The translations under genes were made by a program, and so were the position numbers. From contig OX365934.1 in assembly GCA_947243795.1 (NCBI GenBank), forward strand, positions 682,001-746,000: a stretch of 64,000 nucleotides of DNA. Direction: 5' to 3'. The notes under the pieces are model-generated. The model was given only the letters and a program-made list of their open reading frames with translations, searched no databases and was not told where the DNA came from. Numbering within the stretch: the stretch's first letter is position 1; every line of letters starts with the position of its first letter. The stretch is from Saccharomyces uvarum. Taxonomy: Eukaryota; Ascomycota; Saccharomycetes; Saccharomycetales; Saccharomycetaceae. Shown one piece after another: positions 31,189 through 40,090 of the stretch.

Positions 31189-31993
31189 CTTTTCTTTTTC
31201 TCCTTCCTTTTTTAAGGACCAAATACCAAAAGACTACATGAATACAAGTCAACCATTTGTATGTAGTAGCTACAATAGCTGCCCGATACCCGTGGCTGGT
31301 TAGACTGCCACTCGATACTGTGCAACGTCTTCGCGTTCAAAGCGACTAATTGTGCGGCACAAAATAGTGAAAAAGAAGCTCTAAGAATAATCTAAAGATA
31401 CATTTTATTCAACTAGGAGAAGACCACCATTGAGCTCCTGCTTCTTTCTAGTCGGACTCAAACCGCCCCCCATTAAGGTGGAGCCTGAAATCTTACAATA
31501 AGGAACCCATTCGAAAGGCTCCGTATCTATTTAGAGGGGGATACATCAATGCGTAATATCAAGAGAGAATTGGTGCGACAGCTCCGATTGTACTCTCGGC
31601 AAAACTGGACCCCTTGCGTCAGACCCATTCTTCAGGCTCGACAACCGTTCTACGATGACTGTAGCCACCTTTAAAGTAATGGGCCGCGCAGAGCTCACTG
31701 GTCCACACATTCTATGTAGCCATAAATCTCTCTTTCTTGAACTTAAGTGCCGCACGGCGTGGGTTTTTTGCAAATTTTCTTTTCACTTTGTTTGACTCAT
31801 GACAAGATTCTCGGAAAGGGCAGCGTAGGCTAGGCTCATCGAGTGCCTCTGCCTCTTTTGGAAGTTTATAACTGTCTCTGGCTGCGCATCTTAAGAATTG
31901 TCACTTGCCGTTTTTTGACATGAGCATTGTTTATCTATTCTTATTTGTTTTCAAGTCCTCAGCAAAAGCAATAAAACATACAAGTGACTAAAT
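31189..31993 (+). promoter_or_regulatory. ASN2 upstream region with Gcn4 site
   Basis: 805 bases without a gene. TGACTCA at 31793-31799 is a perfect Gcn4 element, 195 bases before the ASN2 ATG, which fits general amino-acid control of asparagine synthetase. Nothing else in the stretch is recognised. Confidence 0.7.
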
Positions 31994-33712
31994 ATGTGTG
32001 GTATCTTTGCAGCCTTCAAGCATGAAGACGTTCAGCATTTCAAACCAAAAGCTTTACAGCTATCAAAAAGAATCAGACACCGTGGTCCAGATTGGTCTGG
32101 TAATGCCATCATGAACTCCACCATCTTTGTTCATGAAAGATTGGCTATTGTCGGTTTAGATTCTGGTGCCCAACCAATCACTTCCTCCGACGGCGACTAC
32201 ATGCTTGGTGTTAATGGTGAAATCTACAACCATATCCAACTGAGAGAGAAATGTTCTGACTACAAGTTCCAGACCTTCAGTGATTGTGAACCTATCATTC
32301 CACTGTACTTGGAACATGATATCGATGCTCCGAAATACTTGGATGGTATGTTTGCATTCTGCCTATACGATTCCAAGAAAGACCGTGTTATCGCTGCAAG
32401 AGATCCTATCGGTGTCGTCACTTTATACATGGGGCGTTGTTCCAAGTCTCCAAAGACTGTTTACTTCGCTTCTGAACTAAAGTGTTTAACCGATGTTTGC
32501 GACAGCATCATTGCATTCCCCCCAGGTCATGTCTATGATTCCGAGACCGACAAGATTACTCGCTACTTCACTCCAGATTGGTTGGATGAAAAACGTGTCC
32601 CAACTACCCCAGTGGATTACCTCGCCATTAGACACAGCTTAGAAAAGGCCGTTAGAAAGAGACTAATGGCCGAAGTTCCATACGGTGTTCTATTATCCGG
32701 TGGCCTGGACTCTTCTTTGATCGCTGCCATTGCCGCTCGTGAAACTGAAACGGCTAATGTCGAGGCCAACGAAGAAGCTAACGCTGAAAAAAGCAAACTT
32801 GCCGGTATGGATGACCAAGGTCATTTGCACACATCCGGTTGGTCTCGTTTACATTCGTTTGCCGTTGGTTTACCAAACGCACCAGATTTACAGGCTGCCA
32901 GGAAAGTCGCCAAGTTTATTGGTTCTATCCATCACGAACATACCTTCACATTGCAAGAAGGTTTAGATGCCTTGGACGATGTCATTTACCATTTGGAAAC
33001 CTACGATGTCACCACCATTAGAGCTTCCACCCCAATGTTCTTACTGTCCAGAAAGATCAAAGCCCAAGGTGTTAAGATGGTTCTTTCCGGTGAAGGTTCA
33101 GACGAGATCTTTGGTGGTTATCTATATTTTGCCCAAGCTCCTTCCGCCGCTGAGTTCCATACCGAAACTGTACAACGTGTCAAGAACCTGCATTTGGCCG
33201 ATTGTTTGAGAGCCAACAAATCTACCTTGGCTTGGGGTCTAGAAGCCCGTGTTCCATTCTTAGACAAGGACTTTTTGCAACTGTGTATGAACATTGATCC
33301 AAAGGATAAAATGATCAATTCCAAGGAGGGCCGGATCGAAAAGTACATTTTGAGAAAGGCGTTCGATACCACAGATGAACCAGATGTCAAACCATACTTA
33401 CCAGAAGAGATTCTATGGAGACAAAAGGAACAATTTTCCGATGGTGTTGGTTACTCATGGATTGACAGTCTAAGAGACACGGCTGAAAGAGTCATTTCAG
33501 ACGCTATGTTCGCCAATCCAAAGGTTAGCTGGGGAGATGACATTCCAACTACTAAGGAGGCTTACTGGTACAGATTGAAATTTGATGCTTGGTTTCCTCA
33601 AAAGACTGTCGCTGATACCGTTATGAGATGGGTACCAAAGGCCGATTGGGGTTGCGCCGAAGATCCTTCAGGTAGATACGCAAAAATTCATGAAAAGCAT
33701 GTTAATGCTTAA
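31994..33712 (+). CDS. ASN2: Glutamine-hydrolysing asparagine synthetase Asn2
   Basis: Makes asparagine from aspartate, glutamine and ATP in the cytosol; isozyme of Asn1. It has 572 residues. The mature nucleophile is Cys2 of MCGIFAAF, heading a class II glutaminase domain (about 1-190, with 'RHRGPDWSG' and 'NGEIYNH'). The C-terminal ATP-pyrophosphatase domain carries the P-loop '[10 protein letters not shown]' (about residue 235) and '[14 protein letters not shown]' (about 362). A variable acidic stretch after the P-loop helix is typical of the fungal enzymes. Codon bias is high. The Gcn4 site upstream indicates induction under amino-acid limitation. ASN1 lies elsewhere in S. cerevisiae, and synteny with tRNA-Ile and VSB1 identifies this copy as ASN2. 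Confidence 0.97.
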   Translation: MCGIFAAFKHEDVQHFKPKALQLSKRIRHRGPDWSGNAIMNSTIFVHERLAIVGLDSGAQPITSSDGDYMLGVNGEIYNHIQLREKCSDYKFQTFSDCEPIIPLYLEHDIDAPKYLDGMFAFCLYDSKKDRVIAARDPIGVVTLYMGRCSKSPKTVYFASELKCLTDVCDSIIAFPPGHVYDSETDKITRYFTPDWLDEKRVPTTPVDYLAIRHSLEKAVRKRLMAEVPYGVLLSGGLDSSLIAAIAARETETANVEANEEANAEKSKLAGMDDQGHLHTSGWSRLHSFAVGLPNAPDLQAARKVAKFIGSIHHEHTFTLQEGLDALDDVIYHLETYDVTTIRASTPMFLLSRKIKAQGVKMVLSGEGSDEIFGGYLYFAQAPSAAEFHTETVQRVKNLHLADCLRANKSTLAWGLEARVPFLDKDFLQLCMNIDPKDKMINSKEGRIEKYILRKAFDTTDEPDVKPYLPEEILWRQKEQFSDGVGYSWIDSLRDTAERVISDAMFANPKVSWGDDIPTTKEAYWYRLKFDAWFPQKTVADTVMRWVPKADWGCAEDPSGRYAKIHEKHVNA

Positions 33713-34381
33713 TATGATTTTATTCGATCTCTTTGTATCCATAAATGAAAAAGAAAAAATGTGGTAAAATAAACGAGAATACTAGTGTATATATATATAT
33801 ATAGTAAACGTTTTCAGCAACCCCTTAACACGTTGATTATCTGAGCTTTCTTTATCTCTAAGAACTTTATCTCTAAAAACTTTATCGAGCTTGATCTGCT
33901 AATGGATAAGACCGTGTAAAAAAGCGCCTATACTTGTCACCTCTTATCTCGCTTGTTTCTTCATCTATACATTGTAAAAGTGAAAAATTCCCCTGGGAAG
34001 TTCGCGTTATCAAGGATGTTTTTCCTACCTATCGGTCCCTGAGAAAACACTCCAAATTTGTGTGACTTTAGTATATATATATAGCAACCATACATATGAA
34101 TACAGGATCAGCCATAGTAAGACACTCTATTCGGTATAGCACCAACCAGACTACCTTTGCAAGGCACCAAACTTTTTTTGTATCCATTTTTGCATCCCTT
34201 TTTATTTATTGATTTTTTTATTATTTTTTTTTCACAGCCCTACTTAATAGCAAATAGTAACGATATTGATAAGGAACTAACTAGGTAACAAATTAAAAAA
34301 AAAAAATTCATTTCAGCAAGAGATCTCATTGACATACACATAAGACCTTTTTTAAGTCCCAAAAAGTATATTTGTAAAGGT
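33713..34381 (+). promoter_or_regulatory. VSB1 upstream region with GATA cluster
   Basis: 669 bases with seven GATAA cores in either orientation between 33837 and 34011 (33837, 33852, 33867, 33882, 33905, 33944, 34007), two of them full GATAAG (33905-33910 and, reversed, 33943-33948). Several occur in a near-direct repeat with CTTTATCTCTAA. They lie about 370-545 bases before VSB1 and after the ASN2 3' end. Long TA repeats occur at about 33787-33803 and 34072-34083. Confidence 0.55.
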
Positions 34382-37300
34382 ATGGGGAGAAATATTAGAA
34401 GGCGCAGGAGTAATTCCTCACTTTCAGAGGCCATATCAGTATCTCTAGGAATAAACTATCAAGACTCATCGAAAAACAAGATTCATAGAGCGAGTGCTAG
34501 CACAATGTCACCTCCGTTATGCCGTTCTTATATGAGTGGATTTTTCACAGGTGGAAGCTCGCCTATGAATTACAATATGTCTGACCCAAAGCTTCCTTTC
34601 TCGAACAAGCAGCGTCCCAAAGTGATTCACGGACCAGAAAACTTGCATAGGCAAACAGCCCAACTGTCCAATGAATTTTGCTCTTCTTCAGTTGAGGAAA
34701 ACTCTCCAACTATTAAGGATTATATGGACATTATAGATAGTGATGACAGAAAAGATGATCAATCTATGCGCACCATAGAAGAGAATATCGATGAAGAATA
34801 TGCAGATGAGTACTCAAGATTATTACTTAGTCCAGCATCCTCCAATATGGATAACGAACAAAATCGTGCGCTTCAAGGTAGTCCAACATCTGAACTAGAG
34901 GATGGTCACGGGGGCGGATACCAGTCCGTTCATCCCTCGCATAATTTGCGTTTTGGACCAAGAAGTGCGTGGCAGTTGATTACGTCATTTCCTTCCAAAT
35001 TCGCACACTATCTACCTGCAGCAGTATTAGGTCTGCTTTTGAACATCTTAGATGCGTTGTCCTATGGTATGATCATATTTCCAATTACAGAACCGGTCTT
35101 TTCTCATCTGGGGCCCACCGGTATTTCTATGTTTTATATCTCCACAATAATATCACAAAGTGTGTATTCTGGGGGCTGGTCGAGTTTTCCTTCTGGGGTT
35201 GGAAGTGAAATGATCGAAATTACCCCATTTTATCACACAATGGCCCTAGGTATAAAAGAGGCGCTAGTGGGTAGTGATGACGAAATTATAACTACAACAA
35301 TCTTCTGTTATGTGATCAGCTCTATGCTTACAGGTATTGTTTTCTATGTACTGGGAAAATTAAGACTGGGCAAAATAGTTGGATTTTTCCCACGACACAT
35401 TTTAATAGGCTGTATCGGTGGTGTTGGTTATTTCTTGATAATTACCGGTATTGAAGTCACTACAAGGGTGGCTAAATTTGAGTACTCGTGGCCTTTCGTG
35501 TCGGGACTGTTTACAAATTATGACACGTTGGCAAAGTGGTTACTACCTGTCCTGTTGACAGTAGTTTTAATCGGTACCCAACGATGTTTCAAGAACTCAT
35601 TAGTCCTGCCAACTTTTTACATTTTGACATTGGTTCTATTCCATTTTATTGTTGCAATCATTCCTACATTATCTTTGGACACTCTAAGAGAATCAGGATG
35701 GATTTTCCCGATCGCTAGTTCCGATAGCAAGTGGTACGATCATTATAAGTTATTCAATATCCATAAAGTTCACTGGACTTTGGTTTTGCAACAAATACCA
35801 ACAATGATGGCTTTGACCTTTTTTGGTATTTTACATGTCCCCATCAATGTGCCCGCATTGGCCATGTCACTCCAAATGGATAAATATGATGTTGATAAAG
35901 AGTTGATTGCGCATGGTTATTCAAACTTTTTCAGTGGGCTGCTAGGTTCAGTCCAAAACTACCTGGTGTACACTAACAGTGTTCTATTTATTAGGGCCGG
36001 AGCTGACTCGTCATTTGCCGGCTTCCTCTTGGTAGCCTTAACGGTCTGTATCATGGTTATTGGACCTGTGATAATATCATTCATACCAATCTGTATAGTC
36101 GGCTCTCTGATTTTTTTGCTGGGTTATGAGTTATTGGTAGAAGCACTGGTTGATACCTGGAATAAACTAAACAGGTTTGAATACCTGACTGTTGTAATTA
36201 TCGTCTTCACAATGGGTATCTTCGATTTTGTTCTAGGTATTATCGTTGGTATTTTAATTGCATGCTTCTCGTTTTTGGTTGATAGCACAAAACTACAAAC
36301 CATTAACGGCGAATATAATGGGAATGTTGCCAAAAGTACAGTTTATCGTGATTATGTTCAAACCAAATTCCTAGATGGTATTGGTGAACAGATATATGTT
36401 CTAAAATTGCAAAACGTTTTGTTTTTCGGAACAATCATATCAATTGAAGAAAAAATTGAAAGATTGTTAGAAATAAGTAATAAAGATTCAACAAAACGGA
36501 GAATAAAGTATTTAATTTTGGATTTTAAGAACATCAACGCTGACAATATTGATTATTCTGCAGCAGAAGGTTTCAATAGAATCAAGAGGTTCACGGAGAC
36601 CAAAAGAATCAAGCTGATCATATCCTCCATCAAAGAAAGGGATCATATATACAACGCCTTCAATAACGTGGGGTTATTAAATGATGTGGAATTATTTGCC
36701 GATTTAAACGGTGCTTTAGAATGGTGTGAAAATGAATTTCTCTTCCAATATAAGCAATTAAGAGAAAAGGCGAAGAAGCGGTTAGAGGAAAGAAAGCAGA
36801 ATAATGTTGTATCCGCAATAATGGCAGCCACTCAAAATAAAAAGATCGATAGATCAGGAATTGATTTGAATAAAGGCGGTAATAGAGATCAAGTTAGACA
36901 CTTGATGTCCCTACCAACCAACACCCCTCGTAATCATCAAATGCTCTCCGTGGCTCAGAATGTCTTTGCAAATGATGAACAGGCAGTGAAGAATCTTAAG
37001 AAGGAATATAAAGAGGACGAACCAGTTTTACCTATATTGCTATTTGCACTAAAGCAATATCGACCTGATATCGTATCCGAAGATCAGAAACTAAGAGAAA
37101 AAGAAATCAAGTTCTGGGCTCAGCTATGTCCCTATTTCTGTAGACGCAGACTAGCAAGTCAATCACTTTTACTACATGCAGACAACGTCTTTTTCTTGAT
37201 AGAAACAGGTATGTTAAAGGCAATGTATGAACTGCCACAAGGTACATTGTACGAGATCATGTCTAATGGTACATGTTTTGGGAAAATCATCGCCCCAGGA

Positions 37301-37495
37301 AACACTATGCCTAGAGAACAGAAACTCACCATTGAAACGGAGACAGATTCCATATTATGGGTTATAGATTCCAGCTCTCTGAAGAAAATGAAGGAAGAAA
37401 ACCTTGCGTTGTACGTAGAGGTTACATTAATGATAATGTGCATCAAGGACACTAGGTTCAAAGAATTACTAGGTTACACACTTGTTAGCGCATGA
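34382..37495 (+). CDS. VSB1: SulP-type vacuolar transporter Vsb1
   Basis: Large SLC26/SulP-like membrane protein. The S. cerevisiae orthologue YGR125W/Vsb1 is required to store arginine and other basic amino acids in the vacuole. It has 1037 residues (1036 there). The N-terminus of about 200 residues is disordered and Ser-rich with an acidic stretch. Ten or more membrane helices run from about 210 to 640 ('AVLGLLLNILDALSYGMIIF' is the first SulP helix). A STAS domain spans about 665-790 and a cyclic-nucleotide-binding-like domain about 920-1030 ('LLHADNVFFLIETGMLKAMY'). This SulP-STAS-cNMP order is unusual among eukaryotic SulP proteins and argues for regulation by a cytosolic ligand or partner. 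Upstream GATA sites suggest nitrogen control. Confidence 0.93.
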   Translation: MGRNIRRRRSNSSLSEAISVSLGINYQDSSKNKIHRASASTMSPPLCRSYMSGFFTGGSSPMNYNMSDPKLPFSNKQRPKVIHGPENLHRQTAQLSNEFCSSSVEENSPTIKDYMDIIDSDDRKDDQSMRTIEENIDEEYADEYSRLLLSPASSNMDNEQNRALQGSPTSELEDGHGGGYQSVHPSHNLRFGPRSAWQLITSFPSKFAHYLPAAVLGLLLNILDALSYGMIIFPITEPVFSHLGPTGISMFYISTIISQSVYSGGWSSFPSGVGSEMIEITPFYHTMALGIKEALVGSDDEIITTTIFCYVISSMLTGIVFYVLGKLRLGKIVGFFPRHILIGCIGGVGYFLIITGIEVTTRVAKFEYSWPFVSGLFTNYDTLAKWLLPVLLTVVLIGTQRCFKNSLVLPTFYILTLVLFHFIVAIIPTLSLDTLRESGWIFPIASSDSKWYDHYKLFNIHKVHWTLVLQQIPTMMALTFFGILHVPINVPALAMSLQMDKYDVDKELIAHGYSNFFSGLLGSVQNYLVYTNSVLFIRAGADSSFAGFLLVALTVCIMVIGPVIISFIPICIVGSLIFLLGYELLVEALVDTWNKLNRFEYLTVVIIVFTMGIFDFVLGIIVGILIACFSFLVDSTKLQTINGEYNGNVAKSTVYRDYVQTKFLDGIGEQIYVLKLQNVLFFGTIISIEEKIERLLEISNKDSTKRRIKYLILDFKNINADNIDYSAAEGFNRIKRFTETKRIKLIISSIKERDHIYNAFNNVGLLNDVELFADLNGALEWCENEFLFQYKQLREKAKKRLEERKQNNVVSAIMAATQNKKIDRSGIDLNKGGNRDQVRHLMSLPTNTPRNHQMLSVAQNVFANDEQAVKNLKKEYKEDEPVLPILLFALKQYRPDIVSEDQKLREKEIKFWAQLCPYFCRRRLASQSLLLHADNVFFLIETGMLKAMYELPQGTLYEIMSNGTCFGKIIAPGNTMPREQKLTIETETDSILWVIDSSSLKKMKEENLALYVEVTLMIMCIKDTRFKELLGYTLVSA

Positions 37496-37900
37496 GCATA
37501 TATTTATTTAGTTTATAATTATTTTTTCATTCACTTTTCATCAAAAATAACAAAGATGAATGTCAAATAAAAGCAAATTATAGTTGCATCCGTATAAACA
37601 TTGCCTTTAACAAGCACTCAACTTCTGTATCAATAAATCCCTGAACTGTTTTACTTCCGGAATTTTTACTGCGCGATTTTCTTTAGTAAGGCCCCTATCG
37701 TGAAGCAAAAAATGACGATTCTCATCGATGAGTAACTATAAAATTCTTTCTACTTCAGACGCTTTTTAACAGGAACAAATTGTCGTCTTTTCATTGTCAA
37801 CATCTCCTCAAAGAATATTGGATTGGGTAGTTGTGCGGTTAATTTGATTCCGTACTAACTGAGCAACAAGTTAAAACTATAGCAAAGTATAACGTAGATC
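37496..37900. other. Intergenic region, VSB1 to YGR126W
   Basis: 405 AT-rich bases. No gene and no clear factor site is seen. Confidence 0.4.
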
Positions 37901-38593
37901 ATGGTTGTCCCAACTGTTAGTGTCACCACCGATAATGAATACGAGGATATATCATCCTTCTCTTCTATTGACTCTTACAAGCCTGAGCCCTTTACTGGGT
38001 TCAAGGATTCGCAAGCTCCAGAGCAGCCTCTTTTGAAGAATGACACAATTGTTGGAAAGGGACAATTGGAGAACGATGACAGTGTAGACGACCAGCATCG
38101 TCATTCAGACGTACACTCTCATCACAGTTCCAGTACTTTGAAACGACCAACTTCTAACTCGATAGAAAAGATGGTTACACACAATGCGTTAGAAGGGAAT
38201 TCAGAAACAGTAGATTCTTTGAAAAAGGAAGGATTAAACCTGAACAAGAAGGGTACTCCAGACATCACAGCCCCAGTAACAAATTCAGCACATGATGCTG
38301 CATTTCCAGAGGAGTATCGGTTAGAAACTGAAACTGGGTTGGTCAAGTTAAAGACACTTGAAACTTTAAAAAGAGAAGACTCTCGTGTTTCCGGAGCAAA
38401 AAAGGAGCACGGCCACGACCATGCAGACGCACATTCTACACGCTCCAAAGCTACAGCGTATTCTCAAGGTTCTTCCCTGGAATCAGATAAGTTGAACATA
38501 GCAGTAGAAAAAAATAAGAAAAAAATTGAAAAGTATCAAAAACACAAGGAAGAAAAGGGAATCAAAGGCCTCTTTCACAGGATGTTTGATTAA
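37901..38593 (+). CDS. YGR126W: Protein of unknown function with a Tpo2-like motif
   Basis: 230 residues, syntenic with YGR126W, which has no known function. It is hydrophilic and largely disordered, with no membrane helix and no signal peptide. The N-terminus is acidic and Ser-rich, a His-rich patch lies near residues 65-75, and the C-terminus is a Lys-rich predicted helix ending 'GIKGLFHRMFD', a possible amphipathic membrane-binding end. Residues 120-153 contain PDITAP and then F-P-E-E-Y-x2-E-T-x2-G-L-V-x3-T-L, a pattern that also occurs with identical spacing in the N-terminal tail of Tpo2 in this window. That points to a shared cytosolic partner, perhaps at the plasma membrane; this is inference. 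Confidence 0.85.
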   Translation: MVVPTVSVTTDNEYEDISSFSSIDSYKPEPFTGFKDSQAPEQPLLKNDTIVGKGQLENDDSVDDQHRHSDVHSHHSSSTLKRPTSNSIEKMVTHNALEGNSETVDSLKKEGLNLNKKGTPDITAPVTNSAHDAAFPEEYRLETETGLVKLKTLETLKREDSRVSGAKKEHGHDHADAHSTRSKATAYSQGSSLESDKLNIAVEKNKKKIEKYQKHKEEKGIKGLFHRMFD

Positions 38594-38860
38594 GATTGAT
38601 GTAACGGTGTTAAAAGGTCAACTTGTACACTTAAATGGCGTGCTATTCTGTCTCTACTTTCTTTGTGACTTCAAAAACTATTAAGCGTTTATGTAGCTTT
38701 TCAACTTTTTCGCACTATTTTTTTTAGATGTTGAAAAACAGCTCCCCCTTAAAATGGAGCAAAATGATTTATAGAGGTGAAACAGCAAAGAAATAAAGGG
38801 CTAAATTCAATATCAATTCTTAGTTGATGTCCTACAGATCAAAGAACTGAAGTTTCAAAC

Positions 38861-39802
38861 ATGTGCATACTAATGGCAACGAGAGCGCACCCCGCCTATG
38901 AGCTCATATTAATATCTAATAGAGACGAATTCTTGGAAAGAGAAACACATGCCACATGCTGGCACAACGATGATTTCATCCTTTCACCCTACGATGTGGC
39001 CAAGACATCGATGGAAAAGCAAATTTTTGGCACCTGGTCAGGCATAAATAAAGAAGGGAAGCTAGCTACCATTCTTAATCTAAAGATAGACGATCAACGA
39101 GATCCTACGAAATCAAAATCCCGCGGCATGCTACCATTTACCTTTTTGACGAGCCATAAAGCAAGTTTTCAAGATTGGGATGATTATAACAAATTCGAGA
39201 AGCATTATGACGGGCTAAGGACTACAGGCGACTTTAATTTCTTTTATGGTGATGTTATTGAAAAACGATATAAAGTTATTGATTCCTTAGGAAATACATT
39301 CAATGTATTAGGTTCCACCTGCAGTCGGGATCCTGATTCTTACATGGTTATTTCTAATGGTAAGTTTTATAAAAGTTCCAGTATATCGGAGCAAGCCTGG
39401 GAGAAAGTAAAGATAGCCCGTGATAGCTTGGAGACATTAATTCTAGACAACATTGAATCAGATGAGGAAACATTGATATCAAATTGTTTTCAACTCGCTT
39501 CAAAGTCTTCTCTTCCAGATACAGCTTTAAAGCCAGCTCTTTTACAGATGCTTGTAGACCCAAACGTAACAATGAACACCATATATGTGCCGCCTTTACG
39601 GAGGCCCCCAGGCAATGATTTGGGCGCGTCTATACCCGATGGCGACTACTATGGAACACGGTCTCAAATAGTGCTACTTGTAAGTAAGAACTCATCCAAG
39701 GTTACCTTTATAGAGAGAGTACTCTATAGCTCAGACGAAGATGTGAGTCATTATTCAGCATCTGCTCCAAAGGAAGAGAAAAGATTTGAATTTGAACTGT
39801 AA
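38861..39802 (+). CDS. YGR127W: TANGO2-family (NRDE) protein
   Basis: 313-residue homologue of human TANGO2, the gene behind a metabolic crisis syndrome, and of mouse T10; the yeast gene has no settled function. The family signature N20-R21-D22-E23 is intact in 'LISNRDEFLERETH', followed by 'TWSGINKEGKLATILNLK' and 'SRGMLPFTFL'. The protein begins Met-Cys, and Cys2 is the position that would become an N-terminal nucleophile in Ntn-hydrolase folds, to which NRDE proteins are structurally related. No membrane segment is present. Reports on the family point to mitochondria, lipid or haem handling, which I cite only as background. The gene is whole and tandem with YGR126W. Confidence 0.93.
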   Translation: MCILMATRAHPAYELILISNRDEFLERETHATCWHNDDFILSPYDVAKTSMEKQIFGTWSGINKEGKLATILNLKIDDQRDPTKSKSRGMLPFTFLTSHKASFQDWDDYNKFEKHYDGLRTTGDFNFFYGDVIEKRYKVIDSLGNTFNVLGSTCSRDPDSYMVISNGKFYKSSSISEQAWEKVKIARDSLETLILDNIESDEETLISNCFQLASKSSLPDTALKPALLQMLVDPNVTMNTIYVPPLRRPPGNDLGASIPDGDYYGTRSQIVLLVSKNSSKVTFIERVLYSSDEDVSHYSASAPKEEKRFEFEL

Positions 39803-40090
39803 GTAATTCTGTGTTTCTTTTTTCATTAGCTCTAGATATTTATCTTTTCTCCTCCTCGACAGTTTCAGCATAACGAATTGTTTTTTTATTTATTTATTTA
39901 TCATTTTTTAATACCTCGAATGGATTTGAATCTTTGAGGTATTACAAGCTATATACGATATTGAACAAACTTAAAAGTTTAGTATACTCTATCCTGTGGA
40001 AATATCAATTTATTAGTAACCAAGGTAAATGCTATATATCTATTCTTTTATATAAGTGTCATACTATACAAGTAAAATTCTCTGCCCATC

